Positions 8,703-18,052 of a DNA stretch of 64,000 nt are shown here, piece by piece (position 1 is the stretch's first letter; every line of letters starts with the position of its first letter). Source of the stretch: Methanofollis sp. GTDB lineage: Archaea; Halobacteriota; Methanomicrobia; Methanomicrobiales; Methanofollaceae. The notes below the pieces were generated by a model. The model searched no databases and was not told the DNA's origin. It saw only the letters and a list, made by a program, of their open reading frames with translations. Where the stretch lies: positions 5,868 through 69,867 of the forward strand of contig JAQVHG010000001.1 of assembly GCA_028696365.1 (NCBI GenBank). The letters are read 5' to 3'. A program made the position numbers and the translations under genes.

Positions 8703-8882
8703 TTACCAGTGCCAGTGCCAGCGTCCTTCCTGCTTCTTGGTTTCAGTCCTGATAATGACCTCCATCGTGGCCGGGACCGCCGCTCCTTTGGTAGCCTCAC
8801 CGGTGCCTGTCTTCACCGGGGGTCCAAACTTCCGCTGGGCAAGTTCCTCTTTCCCAAGTTTCCCGATGCTATACCATGTCAT
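8703..8882 (-). CDS. Hypothetical 59-aa protein with Trp/His tail
   Basis: The start at 8882 is preceded by a strong GGAGGTG ribosome site. The product begins MTWYSIGKLGKEELAQRK and ends EGRWHWHW, which recalls the aromatic tail of the DUF5320-like protein downstream. I do not recognise the family. It leads a cluster of three small minus-strand genes with gaps of 91 and 77 bases. The terminal WHWHW could bind a metal, but this is inference. Confidence 0.55.
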   Translation of the reverse strand: MTWYSIGKLGKEELAQRKFGPPVKTGTGEATKGAAVPATMEVIIRTETKKQEGRWHWHW

Positions 8883-9884
8883 CTCGACACCTCCGCGGAC
8901 ACCCCTCCCTGGCCGCCCGCACACTCCCCAATCTTCGACACACCTATATCAAACCCATGTACCCTGCGGTGGTGCATCTATTATCCTGGTTGGGGAGTAT
9001 TGGAGATGGGTTAAGAGCACACCTCAGGCATACTGTATGAGGGTATCCCAGAACTCTCTGATCCTCCTCCCCAGAGACGATAGTAATAGATGAAGTCATC
9101 CCAAAACTCTCCAGTCCTCCCCCTTCGGAATAGATCACGAAGGATGATAGTTGAGAGGTCCTCACCTCTTTGTAGTGCAACCATGCATCCATCGCCTCCC
9201 CTTACGCTCCTGCCGGGGGAGCTGCCCCCGGCGAGAAGATGGAGGAAGGTGGAGGAAGGCGGTTGAATCGCGTTCGCACCGAGAATTGGCGAGGGGTTCT
9301 ACAAGGCCAGAAACTCTTACTTTTTCTTGGTTTGAGTATGATTCAACCACCTACCCCCACGTTAAGAGCACGATGAGGACAGGAAGGCACAATCGATGAA
9401 TCTAAAGAGAGATTTACCGTCCACCACCTCTCGCTCGTGCGGGGGACCAGAGAGTGGCAAGTCTCCCCCAGAGATGGTTGTCTGGAGGAATTCTACAAAG
9501 CCGATTTCCCAGGGTCTGTAGAAATCCTCACCTATTCCAGACACAGTTGTGAAACAATCACCTTCCATCAGATAACTGTCCATATAAATTCCACACGGCC
9601 ATTTCCTAAGTTTTGTTTTTGAACTCGATCGTTTTCTGGAATGAAGATCGAGGCATGGCATAAGAAAAGACAGAGGAGGGAGAGCGGTTCAGGGACCACT
9701 TACTCATGATCCCTCCTCGTGAAGAGGAGAATGGACAGCCATCAGTCAGTCAGACAATCTCCATCGCGCCCACACTTGATCCCTTGCTCTGCCATCCCTT
9801 CTTTACCACTGTACCAGAAGGGAAAGAAAAGAAGCAGGAGGTAACGAGAGCGTGCGATCCCGCATCTTGCTCTATACTATTGCC
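8883..9884. repeat. Gene-free stretch with repeat fragments
   Basis: No gene is seen. An internally deleted family 2 copy lies at about 9048-9115 (ATCCCAGAACTCTC and ATCCCAAAACTCTC boundaries). Family 1 fragments lie at about 9190-9308 (ending TTCTACAAGGCC) and 9400-9503 (ending ATTCTACAAAGCC), and a single terminal repeat GGTCTGTAGAAATCCTC at about 9516. The remaining DNA shows nothing recognisable. Confidence 0.5.
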
Positions 9885-10826
9885 CTACTCCCTGCCATTT
9901 GCTTCCTTGAACCTGATGAGGTTGGTGATGCACCGGTTGTATGGGGTCGGAACCCCGAGTACCTCCCCCTGGTCGGCGATATAACCGTTGAGGAGGTCGA
10001 TCTCGGTCCGCCGCCCAGTTTGTATGTCATAGTACATCGAGGGATAAGCGGTGGCGAAGTCGGGAACCTGCACCGAGAAGAGGTGGTCGAGGTAGGTTTC
10101 AGCAGTCGGCCAGGCCGTCCTGACGCCTTTTGCCTCCATCACCATGAAGGCCTCGCGGACGATCTCTCTGATCACCTGCTGCAGGCGGGAGTCTGCCACT
10201 TTCCCTACCGGGACCGAGAGGAGGGCACAGATCGGATTTATCGAGAGGTTCAGGAGGGATTTCGTCCATTTTGCCGACCTGATATCTGTACTGGCCTCGA
10301 CGAGAACCCCGGCCGACCTGACCATCTCCACGAGACAGCCGACCATCTCCACGTTAGGGCCTGACCAGTGGCCAAAGATCATCGGGCTGCTCTGGCTCTT
10401 CACCCTCACATGCCCATCGCCAACCACTGAGAAGTTGGTGGTGACCGTACCGCCGATGACGTTTCTAGCATATTCAGCGATGACCTCCTCGTTGCCGATC
10501 CCGTTCTGGAGACTCGCAACAGTTCTCCCCTTGAGGAGGTCGGCGTACTCCTCACAGACTGCCCTGGTGTCAAATCCCTTTGCAGTGATGATGACGAGAT
10601 CAGGTGCCGGCAGGCCTTTCTCAGGACCGGTGATGCAGGCGATCTCTCTGACGGTGCAGTCCCCCCAGACTCCTTCCATCACAAGGCCGTCCCGGGCGAT
10701 CGCTGCGGCATGGCGCGGCCTGCATGCCACCGTGACACGGGCGACCCCGGCAAGTGCCCCTGCAAGGGAGAGGCCCACTCCCCCTGCACCAAGGATCAGG
10801 ACATCGGGTCGATTTGCCTCTGTCAT
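9885..10826 (-). CDS. panE: Ketopantoate reductase (2-dehydropantoate 2-reductase family)
   Basis: A 313-residue NAD(P)H-dependent reductase. The N-terminal Rossmann motif is LILGAGGVGLSLAG (about residues 10-23), the domain junction includes LLNLSINPICAL, and the C-terminal family signature SMYYDIQTGRRTEIDLLNG is intact. In methanogens it would make pantoate for coenzyme A. It lies 43 bases behind the membrane protein gene on the same strand. Substrate assignment follows the family; related reductases with other substrates exist. Confidence 0.85.
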   Translation of the reverse strand: MTEANRPDVLILGAGGVGLSLAGALAGVARVTVACRPRHAAAIARDGLVMEGVWGDCTVREIACITGPEKGLPAPDLVIITAKGFDTRAVCEEYADLLKGRTVASLQNGIGNEEVIAEYARNVIGGTVTTNFSVVGDGHVRVKSQSSPMIFGHWSGPNVEMVGCLVEMVRSAGVLVEASTDIRSAKWTKSLLNLSINPICALLSVPVGKVADSRLQQVIREIVREAFMVMEAKGVRTAWPTAETYLDHLFSVQVPDFATAYPSMYYDIQTGRRTEIDLLNGYIADQGEVLGVPTPYNRCITNLIRFKEANGRE

Positions 10827-10869
10827 AACTCTGCTGATCTTGGATGCAGAGGAGGATAACGGTATCCCG

Positions 10870-11853
10870 TTACCCTCCTCTTCTGAACGTGCCGGTCAAG
10901 GCTGCGACCAGGGCAAGAACCGGTCCAAGGACCAACCCCGCCCAAAGGAGGAGGCCGAGCAACCCGACACCTGTCATCTTCAGGACAAAACCCTTCTGCT
11001 CCCTCTTCATCCCTGCCCTGACAGCGACGGCTCCGAGAGCCAACGGCGCGAGGACGAAGAGGAGAGTGAAGAGGGCGGTAGTAGACCACCCTGTCTGTAT
11101 GAGGGCAAGTCCCATCTGGAGAAGGATCATCGCCGCGCCGCCGATGTATAGAAGCCCGGCGACAACAGCCAGGAAGCCGGCGATATCGAGACGACGCTGC
11201 GCCCGGGCAAGGGTGACGGCCCCGATAAACAGGACCAGAACCAGTGGGCCGAAGACCAGGAGCGGGGACTGCCCTTCCCAGAGGTAGACACCAACCACTG
11301 AGATCGGGACAGTGAGCCATTCTACTACTGAGAACTCCTCCTTGAACCCGACCGAGAGCCCGAAGTTCCCACCTTCCCCAGCGACGGCAGCATAATATGT
11401 GCCTGGGATTGTGACATCCATAGAGTATGAAGCCACTTGAGAGAGCGCTGAGGGGGTGAAGGGTTCATACTCTGGGCGCGCAGGGGCGCGGCTCTCTACG
11501 ACGATCACACCAGTATCAGGAGGAACCTCGACGTCAGCGGGCACGGTGCCGGACCCGACGACCTCAGGCCCCATCACCACCAACGTTGGCAGGGCGGTGG
11601 AGTGGTCTGGAGGAACGAAGAGGCCGAGACGGAGTTCATCTCCCTCTTCTAGATCAAAACGATAATACTTCACCCCGACGCCTGGTGGGAGGGTGTCGTA
11701 GACCACCCAAGACTTTTCTGGGTCGTCAATGTGGAGCGCATGATCGAGGTGGTCGTTCTCTCCTCCCTGGACCGGGACATGGGCCATGCTCACAGCGCAG
11801 AGGCAGAGGGTCAGAAGGCACGCGAGAAGGTGTGACCTATGGTCGACGCCCAT
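10870..11853 (-). CDS. Secreted/membrane protein with four C-terminal transmembrane segments
   Basis: A 327-residue protein. The start at 11853 follows a GGTGGAGAG ribosome site; the frame is open further upstream, but that part lies in repeat DNA. Residues about 6-22 form a signal peptide (LLACLLTLCLCAVSMA). Residues 25-190 are a predicted beta-rich extracytoplasmic domain (VKYYRFDLEEGDEL, IPGTYYAAVAGEGGN), followed by four hydrophobic helices to the C-terminus. The extracellular part resembles pre-peptidase C-terminal or Ig-like domains, but no family can be named. Function unknown. Confidence 0.65.
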   Translation of the reverse strand: MGVDHRSHLLACLLTLCLCAVSMAHVPVQGGENDHLDHALHIDDPEKSWVVYDTLPPGVGVKYYRFDLEEGDELRLGLFVPPDHSTALPTLVVMGPEVVGSGTVPADVEVPPDTGVIVVESRAPARPEYEPFTPSALSQVASYSMDVTIPGTYYAAVAGEGGNFGLSVGFKEEFSVVEWLTVPISVVGVYLWEGQSPLLVFGPLVLVLFIGAVTLARAQRRLDIAGFLAVVAGLLYIGGAAMILLQMGLALIQTGWSTTALFTLLFVLAPLALGAVAVRAGMKREQKGFVLKMTGVGLLGLLLWAGLVLGPVLALVAALTGTFRRGG

Positions 11854-11889
11854 GCTCTCCACCTGGCTATGATGGTATATGAATCTGCA

Positions 11890-12009
11890 GGTCTGTAGAA
11901 ATCCTCTTGATAAATCTCTCTGGCGGGGGGCGTGCCGCCCCCAGCAAGATGATAGGAAAGGCGGATGACACGCATTCTCCCCACGATAAGTGAGGGGTTC
12001 TACAAAACC
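11890..12009 (-). repeat. Family 1 element, internally deleted (120 bp)
   Basis: Both ends are present (GGTCTGTAGAAATCCTC and GGGGTTCTACAAAACC) but about half the interior is missing. It lies in the upstream region of the membrane protein gene. Confidence 0.7.
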
Positions 12010-12221
12010 AATTCTACAGAGTTTGCTCAGGCACATCTCGTACCCCTCGAAGCATTCGCTCCCCGTAGATATGTGGTCAGAATTCCTGAAAAGAAAATTT
12101 GGTCCAGGTCATGAATGACTCATCCCATGGACACTTTTATGGTATGCTCTCTAAAATCACTTGAGATGAAAATATCATGCGGTTCATGAAAACACCGCAC
12201 GAACTTCATGCTCTAAAAAGA

Positions 12222-13100
12222 TTAGATCAAGAAGACACCGATAATATCGGTCTGGGTGATGATCCCGATCGGTTTGCCGTCTTCGACCACGATCAGTCTC
12301 CCGATCTCTCTCTCCTTGAAGCGCTTGATCACATCATAGAGTTTGGTCTCAGCATCAGCCTCTACGACGTCAGAGGTCATCGTACTGGTCACCGGCGTCG
12401 AGGGATCCAGTCCCTGGTCGATACCTTTGGCAAGGTCGCTGAGCGTCACGATCCCAAGGAGATTATCATCACCGTCCATCACCGGGGCGCCGTGGATGTG
12501 ACGCCTTGCAAAGATCGAGGCTGCGTCCTTGAGCGTGTCGGTAGGGGCCAGGGAGATGAGCGGGGAACTCATATAGTGCCTGATCGATTTCTTGGGCAGA
12601 GAGATCATCTCGCTGATCGAGATAAGCAGGGAACTCTTCACCTCGTCCTTGCCAAAGATCTCGCCCTTGATAAGCATCTTGTTCACCGGCGTTGGGCCTA
12701 CGGTGATCTCGTCACCGATATCAAACATCTTGACACTTCCAAGGAGTTTGATGAGGGCGTGACATATGTCAGGGTGACAGAGGGTCGTAAAGTCAATCTC
12801 TGATACGTTGACGCTCTCGACCTCTACACCACCTCTGGAGATCGGTACCATATATGCGCGGTCATACGCCTCGATGTTGAGTTCGGCATAGGCCTGGGTT
12901 GAGGGGTTGTATCCTCCCTTCGGGCCAGGGACGCCATCGACCAGTCCAAGCGCTTTGAGGGACTGCATCTGGTTCCTGACTGTTCCGGGGTTGCGTTTTA
13001 GAACTTCTGCGATCTCCTCACCCTTGATCGCACGTGAGTGCTGATGATACAGGGTGATGAGAGTGATAAGTATCTCTTTCTGGATAAGGGACAAATCCAT
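12222..13100 (-). CDS. HTH and paired CBS-domain regulator
   Basis: A 292-residue protein. Residues 1-70 form a winged helix-turn-helix (IKGEEIAEVLKRNPGTVRNQM). The middle, residues 75-165, carries no named domain but is conserved in archaeal proteins of this architecture. Residues about 170-292 are two CBS motifs (YMSSPLISLAPTDTL and MTSDVVEADAETKLYDV), expected to bind adenosyl ligands. It is likely a DNA-binding protein responding to cellular energy or adenosyl compounds. It is divergent from the NOG1-like gene across a 44-base gap that must hold both promoters. Confidence 0.78.
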   Translation of the reverse strand: MDLSLIQKEILITLITLYHQHSRAIKGEEIAEVLKRNPGTVRNQMQSLKALGLVDGVPGPKGGYNPSTQAYAELNIEAYDRAYMVPISRGGVEVESVNVSEIDFTTLCHPDICHALIKLLGSVKMFDIGDEITVGPTPVNKMLIKGEIFGKDEVKSSLLISISEMISLPKKSIRHYMSSPLISLAPTDTLKDAASIFARRHIHGAPVMDGDDNLLGIVTLSDLAKGIDQGLDPSTPVTSTMTSDVVEADAETKLYDVIKRFKEREIGRLIVVEDGKPIGIITQTDIIGVFLI

Positions 13101-13144
13101 AATAGAATAGAGGACTCTTCATAGATATCTTGGTTGTGGGTGCC

Positions 13145-14173
13145 GTGGATTTTGAGAAAATACCAACCGTTCCGACTGCAGACGAAGTATTGGACCGCAG
13201 CTTTAGACGTGCTGCGAAAAAAATGCAGAAGAAGATGAATAAAGACCGCGCGAACGAGGAATTCGTCAGGGCTGTCTCGAGTTCGGTCCATGACCGCCTC
13301 GTCCACGTGATCCAGTCGTTCCCGATCCTCGATGAGCAACCGCCCTTCTATCGGGACACTGTCGAGGCGCTCTTCGGGATCGAAGAGTTAAAGAAGGCAC
13401 TCGGGAGCGTCGGGTGGGCGGCGATGCACACCAAACGGATGGGCTGGGAGCACGGGGGGGCACGGATCAGGTGGGCCGAGGACACCGCGGCGGTCAGGAA
13501 ACGCGCAGTGGCCAGGATCGCCTCGATCGTCCATCAGATCGACGACGACCTCCGGTTCCTCAACGAGGCCAGGAATGTCCTCAGGAAACTCCCTGACATC
13601 AGGGAAGACGAGTTCACCGTGGTCATTGCGGGGTACCCGAACGTCGGCAAGTCTTCGTTCATCAACAGGGTTTCCTCGGCCGAACCCGAGGTGGCGTCAT
13701 ACCCGTTCACCACCAAAGGGGTGATCGTCGGCCACCGGTACGAGGGGCGCAAACGGATCCAGTTCGTCGACACTCCAGGTCTGCTCAACCGCCCTGAAGA
13801 GGAGCGCAACCCCATTGAGGAGCAGGCGATCTCGGCGATCATCCACACCGCCAACCTGGTCGTCTTCATCCTCGACCCGAGCGAGTACTGTGGCTACCCG
13901 ATTGAGGACCAGCGCCATCTCCTTGAGACCATCCAGGCCAGGGTGGAGGTGCCAATCATCATCGTCGCCAACAAGGCCGACCTCGGTGCGGTGAGCGAGG
14001 CAGAATTCTCCATGTCGGCCCAGACTGGCAAGGGAGTAAAAGAGGTGCTCAAGGCCGTCCTCTCACACTATCGTGAGCCAGCCCCACGCCCCGACGAGGG
14101 CGCACCCGAGGAGGAAACCGAGGATCGTCCCACCGTTGAGGGGGGGGAGCCCGGCTTGAGGTCTTCCAGATAA
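13145..14173 (+). CDS. NOG1-type ribosome-assembly GTPase
   Basis: A GTPase of 342 residues from the GTG at 13145, which is preceded by GTGGGTG and gives the usual archaeal opening DFEKIPTVPTADE; a TTG at 13130 is the alternative. An N-terminal helical domain is followed by G1 GYPNVGKSS, G3 DTPG, G4 NKAD and G5 SAQTGKG. This is the OBG/NOG1 family involved in large ribosomal subunit maturation. The 3' 111 bases overlap the end of the convergent protease gene, and the last 30 residues are Glu/Pro-rich and may be poorly conserved. Confidence 0.88.
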   Translation: MDFEKIPTVPTADEVLDRSFRRAAKKMQKKMNKDRANEEFVRAVSSSVHDRLVHVIQSFPILDEQPPFYRDTVEALFGIEELKKALGSVGWAAMHTKRMGWEHGGARIRWAEDTAAVRKRAVARIASIVHQIDDDLRFLNEARNVLRKLPDIREDEFTVVIAGYPNVGKSSFINRVSSAEPEVASYPFTTKGVIVGHRYEGRKRIQFVDTPGLLNRPEEERNPIEEQAISAIIHTANLVVFILDPSEYCGYPIEDQRHLLETIQARVEVPIIIVANKADLGAVSEAEFSMSAQTGKGVKEVLKAVLSHYREPAPRPDEGAPEEETEDRPTVEGGEPGLRSSR

Positions 14174-14971
14174 GACAAAATAGAGGAGCACGGCCATCCC
14201 CCCCACCGAACCGAGCATGGCTCCAAGGGCGGGGACCGAGATGCCCAGGACGGTCGAGTCAGTAAGGAAGACCTGGGCTGAGACGACGAGGACTGAGGGC
14301 ATGATCAGGTCCCCCATGCCCATGATAAAAGCACCTCGTTCGTCTTTCTCTTTTCCAAGGTCCATCCCTTCATGTCTGAACGAAAAACTCCGTCTTTTGG
14401 GAATGACAAAGAGGATAGGGGTCTTGAGTTCCATGATCCCCTCGGCAAGCGTGAGCATGTGCTTGGTCTTGTAGACCGAGATGGCGTCATAGACTGCCAG
14501 CAGGACAAGAAGAAGGATCACCGGCAGGACCGCAAGGGAGACCCCAAAGATTGCGGCGACCCCGGCGGCGATGAGGATGCCGAGGGTGTCGATGACGTAC
14601 CACTCGGGGTACAGGAAGAGGAGGGCGGTCCCAATCGCCGCACCTCCTAGAGCAAAAAGAAGCCCAATAGATGAAAGGCCGAGCGCAGTCACTCCAAGAC
14701 TCCAGAAGACAAAGTAGAGCGTGAGGAACACCGAAAGAGCGACGAGCCCCATGATTACCCGTTTACCCCCAAGTTTGATGAGAGCGAGCATGACCAGGGT
14801 GAACCCAAGAAGGAGGGCGATGAATATGAAGGGGTTTGCGACCGACGAGGGGTCTTCAAAGGCGACGATACCGGCCGCCTGCATCGGCAAGGCGAGATAA
14901 ATGCCGACAGCCTCCACAAGGATGAGCATAAGCGGCATCACCAACAGAGGGACGTTATTCCTGATATCCAT
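14063..14971 (-). CDS. Presenilin/signal peptide peptidase-type intramembrane aspartyl protease (PSH)
   Basis: A 302-residue polytopic membrane protein with about nine hydrophobic segments. The catalytic motifs are YD (Asp162, VYDAIS) and GxGD (Asp221, MGMGD). The PAL region reads GLPPLNGG. The length and the spacing of the two aspartates closely match the structurally characterised Methanoculleus marisnigri PSH (Asp162/Asp220 as I recall). It would cleave transmembrane segments of membrane proteins. The 3' end overlaps the NOG1-type gene tail to tail. Confidence 0.9.
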   Translation of the reverse strand: MDIRNNVPLLVMPLMLILVEAVGIYLALPMQAAGIVAFEDPSSVANPFIFIALLLGFTLVMLALIKLGGKRVIMGLVALSVFLTLYFVFWSLGVTALGLSSIGLLFALGGAAIGTALLFLYPEWYVIDTLGILIAAGVAAIFGVSLAVLPVILLLVLLAVYDAISVYKTKHMLTLAEGIMELKTPILFVIPKRRSFSFRHEGMDLGKEKDERGAFIMGMGDLIMPSVLVVSAQVFLTDSTVLGISVPALGAMLGSVGGMAVLLYFVLSGRPQAGLPPLNGGTILGFLLGCALVGAWGWLTIV

Positions 14972-15027
14972 TGCAGACCTCTTCTAATATCGTTAGGTTA
15001 ATTAATAGTATTCTATTATCTAAAAGC

Positions 15028-15342
15028 ATGGAGATCAGAGATGTCCTTGTCGATATCGTCCTCACCATTCTCCTTGTGGTCTCCACCCTCACGCTGATCT
15101 GGCGGGTTTGGCAGGATCTGACGATGGCAGTGGCGACGACACTGATGATGCTCTCTCTTGGCGGGCTCTTCCTCTCTCTTGGGTACAAGATCTGGCGGCT
15201 CGAGGAGAGTATCGTCTCGCGCGAGCGCACGATGAGGGTGAACATGCAGGAGCTTTCGCAGACGATGGCACAGAAATATGATAACACTGTCCAGCATATC
15301 GATACGACGGTGAGTGAACTCACCCGCAGGATGTACCGATAG
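15028..15342 (+). CDS. Small two-helix membrane protein with C-terminal coiled coil
   Basis: A 104-residue protein from the ATG at 15028. An AT-rich TATA-like stretch (TTAATTAATAG) ends about 20 bases before it, so the transcript may be nearly leaderless; the in-frame opening at 14971 would lie upstream of that promoter. Two hydrophobic helices (about residues 5-25 and 33-52) are followed by a charged amphipathic tail ending TTVSELTRRMYR. I do not recognise the family. It is divergent from the protease gene and precedes FEN1 by 34 bases. Confidence 0.65.
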   Translation: MEIRDVLVDIVLTILLVVSTLTLIWRVWQDLTMAVATTLMMLSLGGLFLSLGYKIWRLEESIVSRERTMRVNMQELSQTMAQKYDNTVQHIDTTVSELTRRMYR

Positions 15343-15376
15343 AAGAGCAGACAACTAATTATTCTTGTGATCTTCC

Positions 15377-16378
15377 ATGGGCGTTGCACTCAGAGATATT
15401 ATCAAGGACTACCGGGAGGAGACTGACCTCGAGGAGATGCGAGGTGTCGTGGCAGTCGATGCCTTCAATGCACTCTATCAGTTCCTCTCTATAATCAGGC
15501 AGCCAGACGGCACCCCGCTGATGGACAGGGAGGGGCGGGTCACTTCCCATCTCTCTGGGCTCTTCTTCAGGAATGTCAACTTTCTGGAGAAGGGGCTCAG
15601 GCCGGTCTATGTCTTCGACGGGGCACCGCCCCAGTTGAAGAGCACGACGATCGAGAAGCGGCGGGAAGTGAGGGACGCCGCGGGCGAGGCATGGAAAGAG
15701 GCGCTGGCGCGTGGCGATCAGGAAGAGGCCTACAAGCAGGCGAGGGCCTCGTCCAGGATCGATCCCGGGATGATCGCCTCGGCAAAACGGTTGCTCTCGC
15801 TGATGGGTATCCCATGTGTCCAGGCACCGAGCGAGGGTGAGGCGCAGGCGGCGTTCATGGCGGGGAAGGGCGACGTCACTGCGGTGGCTTCGCAGGACTA
15901 TGACGCCCTCCTCTTTGGGGCGCCGCAGTTGGTCAGGAACCTCACCATCTCAGGCAGACGGAAGATGCGCGGCCGGACGGTGACGGTGCGGCCTGAGAGA
16001 ATCGACCTCCAGCGGGTGCTGGAGGGGCTCGCGATCACCCGTGAGGACCTTGTCGAGATCGGGATCTTGGTCGGGACCGACTTCAACTCTGGGATCAGGG
16101 GTATCGGGGCGAAGACCGCTCTGAAGATCGTGCAGAAGGGGAAGTTTGCCGAGACGGTTCAGGAGAAGGCACCTGAGTTCGACCCCACACCTATCCGCAA
16201 TTTCTTCCTCGACCCGCCGGTCACCGAAGACTACCATCTCTCCTGGGAGAGCCCTGCGCACGACGGGGTGGTGGAAATGCTCTGCGAGGAGTATGCCTTC
16301 TCTGAAGGGAGGGTGGAGAGCGCCCTTGAACGTCTGGGGATGAAGGCCGGACAGAAGACTCTGGACGCGTGGTTCTGA
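15377..16378 (+). CDS. fen: Flap endonuclease 1
   Basis: A 333-residue structure-specific nuclease of DNA replication and repair that removes 5' flaps during Okazaki fragment maturation. Catalytic acidic motifs are visible: VVAVDAFN, VYVFDGAPP, APSEGEAQAA and ASQDYDALLFG. The helix-hairpin-helix is LVGTDFNSGIRGIGAKTAL. The C-terminus QKTLDAWF is a canonical PIP box for the PCNA clamp. Length is typical. A seven-T tract at 16389-16395 follows the stop and should terminate the transcript. Confidence 0.95.
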   Translation: MGVALRDIIKDYREETDLEEMRGVVAVDAFNALYQFLSIIRQPDGTPLMDREGRVTSHLSGLFFRNVNFLEKGLRPVYVFDGAPPQLKSTTIEKRREVRDAAGEAWKEALARGDQEEAYKQARASSRIDPGMIASAKRLLSLMGIPCVQAPSEGEAQAAFMAGKGDVTAVASQDYDALLFGAPQLVRNLTISGRRKMRGRTVTVRPERIDLQRVLEGLAITREDLVEIGILVGTDFNSGIRGIGAKTALKIVQKGKFAETVQEKAPEFDPTPIRNFFLDPPVTEDYHLSWESPAHDGVVEMLCEEYAFSEGRVESALERLGMKAGQKTLDAWF

Positions 16379-16388
16379 GGGCCTGGAC

Positions 16389-16395
16389 TTTTTTT
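16389..16395 (+). terminator. T-tract terminator after FEN1
   Basis: Seven consecutive T bases ten bases after the stop codon; a family 1 element begins seven bases further on. Confidence 0.45.
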
Positions 16396-16401
16396 GATCC
16401 C

Positions 16402-16632
16402 GGCTCTGTAGAAATCCTCACCTCTTGTGTGGGGGAGACGTACGTCATCCGCCTTCCTCCCTCTTTGGTCGGGGGCGCTGCCCCCGGACCCCGGGGACCA
16501 CGATAGGGTCGGGAAGGCAGAACAGATAACCATGACGAAGGAGTTGTCGTCCACGACCTATCGTGTCGCGGGGGGTTCGGGGGGCGGCACGCACCCCGCC
16601 ACAGAGTTCTATCCTGGGGGTTTCTACAAAAC
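16402..16632 (+). repeat. Family 1 MITE-like element, complete copy
   Basis: A 231-bp copy with GGCTCTGTAGAAATCCTCA at left, the CCGGGGGCGCTGCCCCCGG hairpin near 16470-16490 and TTTCTACAAAACTC at right. It fills most of the gap between FEN1 and the secreted propeller. Confidence 0.85.
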
Positions 16633-16667
16633 TCTAAACTTATCTATTCACACCTCAGATAATCCCT

Positions 16668-17837
16668 ATGCGTCTGATCGCTTCATTCGTCCTTCTGACA
16701 CTCATACTTACATCGATATGCCCAACTGCTGGTTCAACCCTCTCTTTGCCAGACTCTGCCCCTAAATTTGTGGAGAGAGCACCGATGAGCACCGTCGACC
16801 TCATCCCCATCGCTCTACTCCCTGCAGAGGAGGGGGGTTACTTCCAGGTCGTCAACGCCGTCACCTACCTACCAGGAGACGATCCTGCCTCTGCGCTCCT
16901 CCTTGTCAGGGTTGGACCGGACGGCTCGACCAGCTGGACGACCAGTATAGATGGCAGACCACGTGCCGCTGTCTCCGCCCCTGACGGCGGGTGGGTTGTC
17001 ACCGGCAGCAACCAGAGAAAAGCTTGGGCTGCAAAATATACCGACGACGGCATGCTCCAATGGGAACGTGTGAGCACGCGTGAGGAGGACTCAGAGGTTC
17101 TGGCGATCACCCGCGCCGTCGACGGAGGGTTCTTCCTCGCAGGATTTCTGGAGAACCAGAGCACCGAAGAGGACCAGATGGGTGAGATCTATCTCGAACA
17201 CCTCGACACCGACGGCGTCCCACTCCTTGAGACCTCCTGTGTCGTTTCCCAGAGTGATACCAGCATTGAGGTGACCGACATTGCAGACACCGGGGATCTG
17301 CTCCTCATCACTACCAGAGATTCACTCGTCAGGACCGGTCCAGACGGCACCGTCCTCTCTGTAGAGCAATGGCCAAAGGACACCTTTGCCGCTTTCCCTC
17401 TGGAAGACAGTTTTATCGTTGCCGGCAGCGTGCTCCACAACCGTACGTGGGTCCGGACTCTGACAAAAATGGATCTCGATGGGTCCATCATTTGGGAGCG
17501 CCAGTATGAAGAATTAGAAGTAACGATCGAGGGGCTTGTCGATGGACCAGACGGCGAGATCGTTGCCTTTGGGACATGCTCGTACAATCGCACCTGCCCG
17601 CCCTTCACCGAGCCTGTCATCGATTCCTGTATCGTGGTGTTTGGTCCTGACGGAGAACTCCGCTGGCAGAAGACAAGCGGCTATCCTGGCATAGATAGTG
17701 GCAGTGGAGTCATCACGACAGACAGCGGATATCTTCTCCTGGCCGCATATATCATCCCCCTTGAAAAATTTGATGCGTACAATCTACGATTTTACGCCTT
17801 AGGCACCACTCTTATTCCGTTCGAGGAGCATCAGTGA
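16668..17837 (+). CDS. Secreted beta-propeller-like protein
   Basis: A 389-residue protein with an N-terminal signal peptide (IASFVLLTLILTSICPTAG). The rest has repeating blade-like segments in which a strand pair ends with DG and W, for example GPDGSTSWTTSI, DDGMLQWERVS, DLDGSIIWERQY and GPDGELRWQKTS, typical of PQQ/WD-like seven-blade propellers that recur in methanogen surface proteins. There is no C-terminal membrane anchor. Function is unknown; binding of proteins or polysaccharide at the surface is possible. Confidence 0.65.
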   Translation: MRLIASFVLLTLILTSICPTAGSTLSLPDSAPKFVERAPMSTVDLIPIALLPAEEGGYFQVVNAVTYLPGDDPASALLLVRVGPDGSTSWTTSIDGRPRAAVSAPDGGWVVTGSNQRKAWAAKYTDDGMLQWERVSTREEDSEVLAITRAVDGGFFLAGFLENQSTEEDQMGEIYLEHLDTDGVPLLETSCVVSQSDTSIEVTDIADTGDLLLITTRDSLVRTGPDGTVLSVEQWPKDTFAAFPLEDSFIVAGSVLHNRTWVRTLTKMDLDGSIIWERQYEELEVTIEGLVDGPDGEIVAFGTCSYNRTCPPFTEPVIDSCIVVFGPDGELRWQKTSGYPGIDSGSGVITTDSGYLLLAAYIIPLEKFDAYNLRFYALGTTLIPFEEHQ

Positions 17838-17868
17838 ACTAGAGAGAGAAAAAAACCCAGATTTTCCC

Positions 17869-18034
17869 TGAGGGCGCTGCCCCCGGACTCCCAGGATGAA
17901 GATTGGGCAGCAGGGAAGGCATATTCAAAATCCCTGAAGAGAGATTGCCGTCCTCGACCTATCGTGACACGCGGGGGTTCGAGGGGCAGCAAGTCCCCCG
18001 CCAGAGAGAAATATCCTGAGGTTTCTACAGAGCC
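17869..18034 (+). repeat. Family 1 element, left end missing
   Basis: The copy begins at the first GC hairpin and ends with GGTTTCTACAGAGCC. It lies between the convergent propeller and phosphatidyltransferase genes. Confidence 0.75.
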
Positions 18035-18052
18035 AAAAAAAGGGAATACAGA

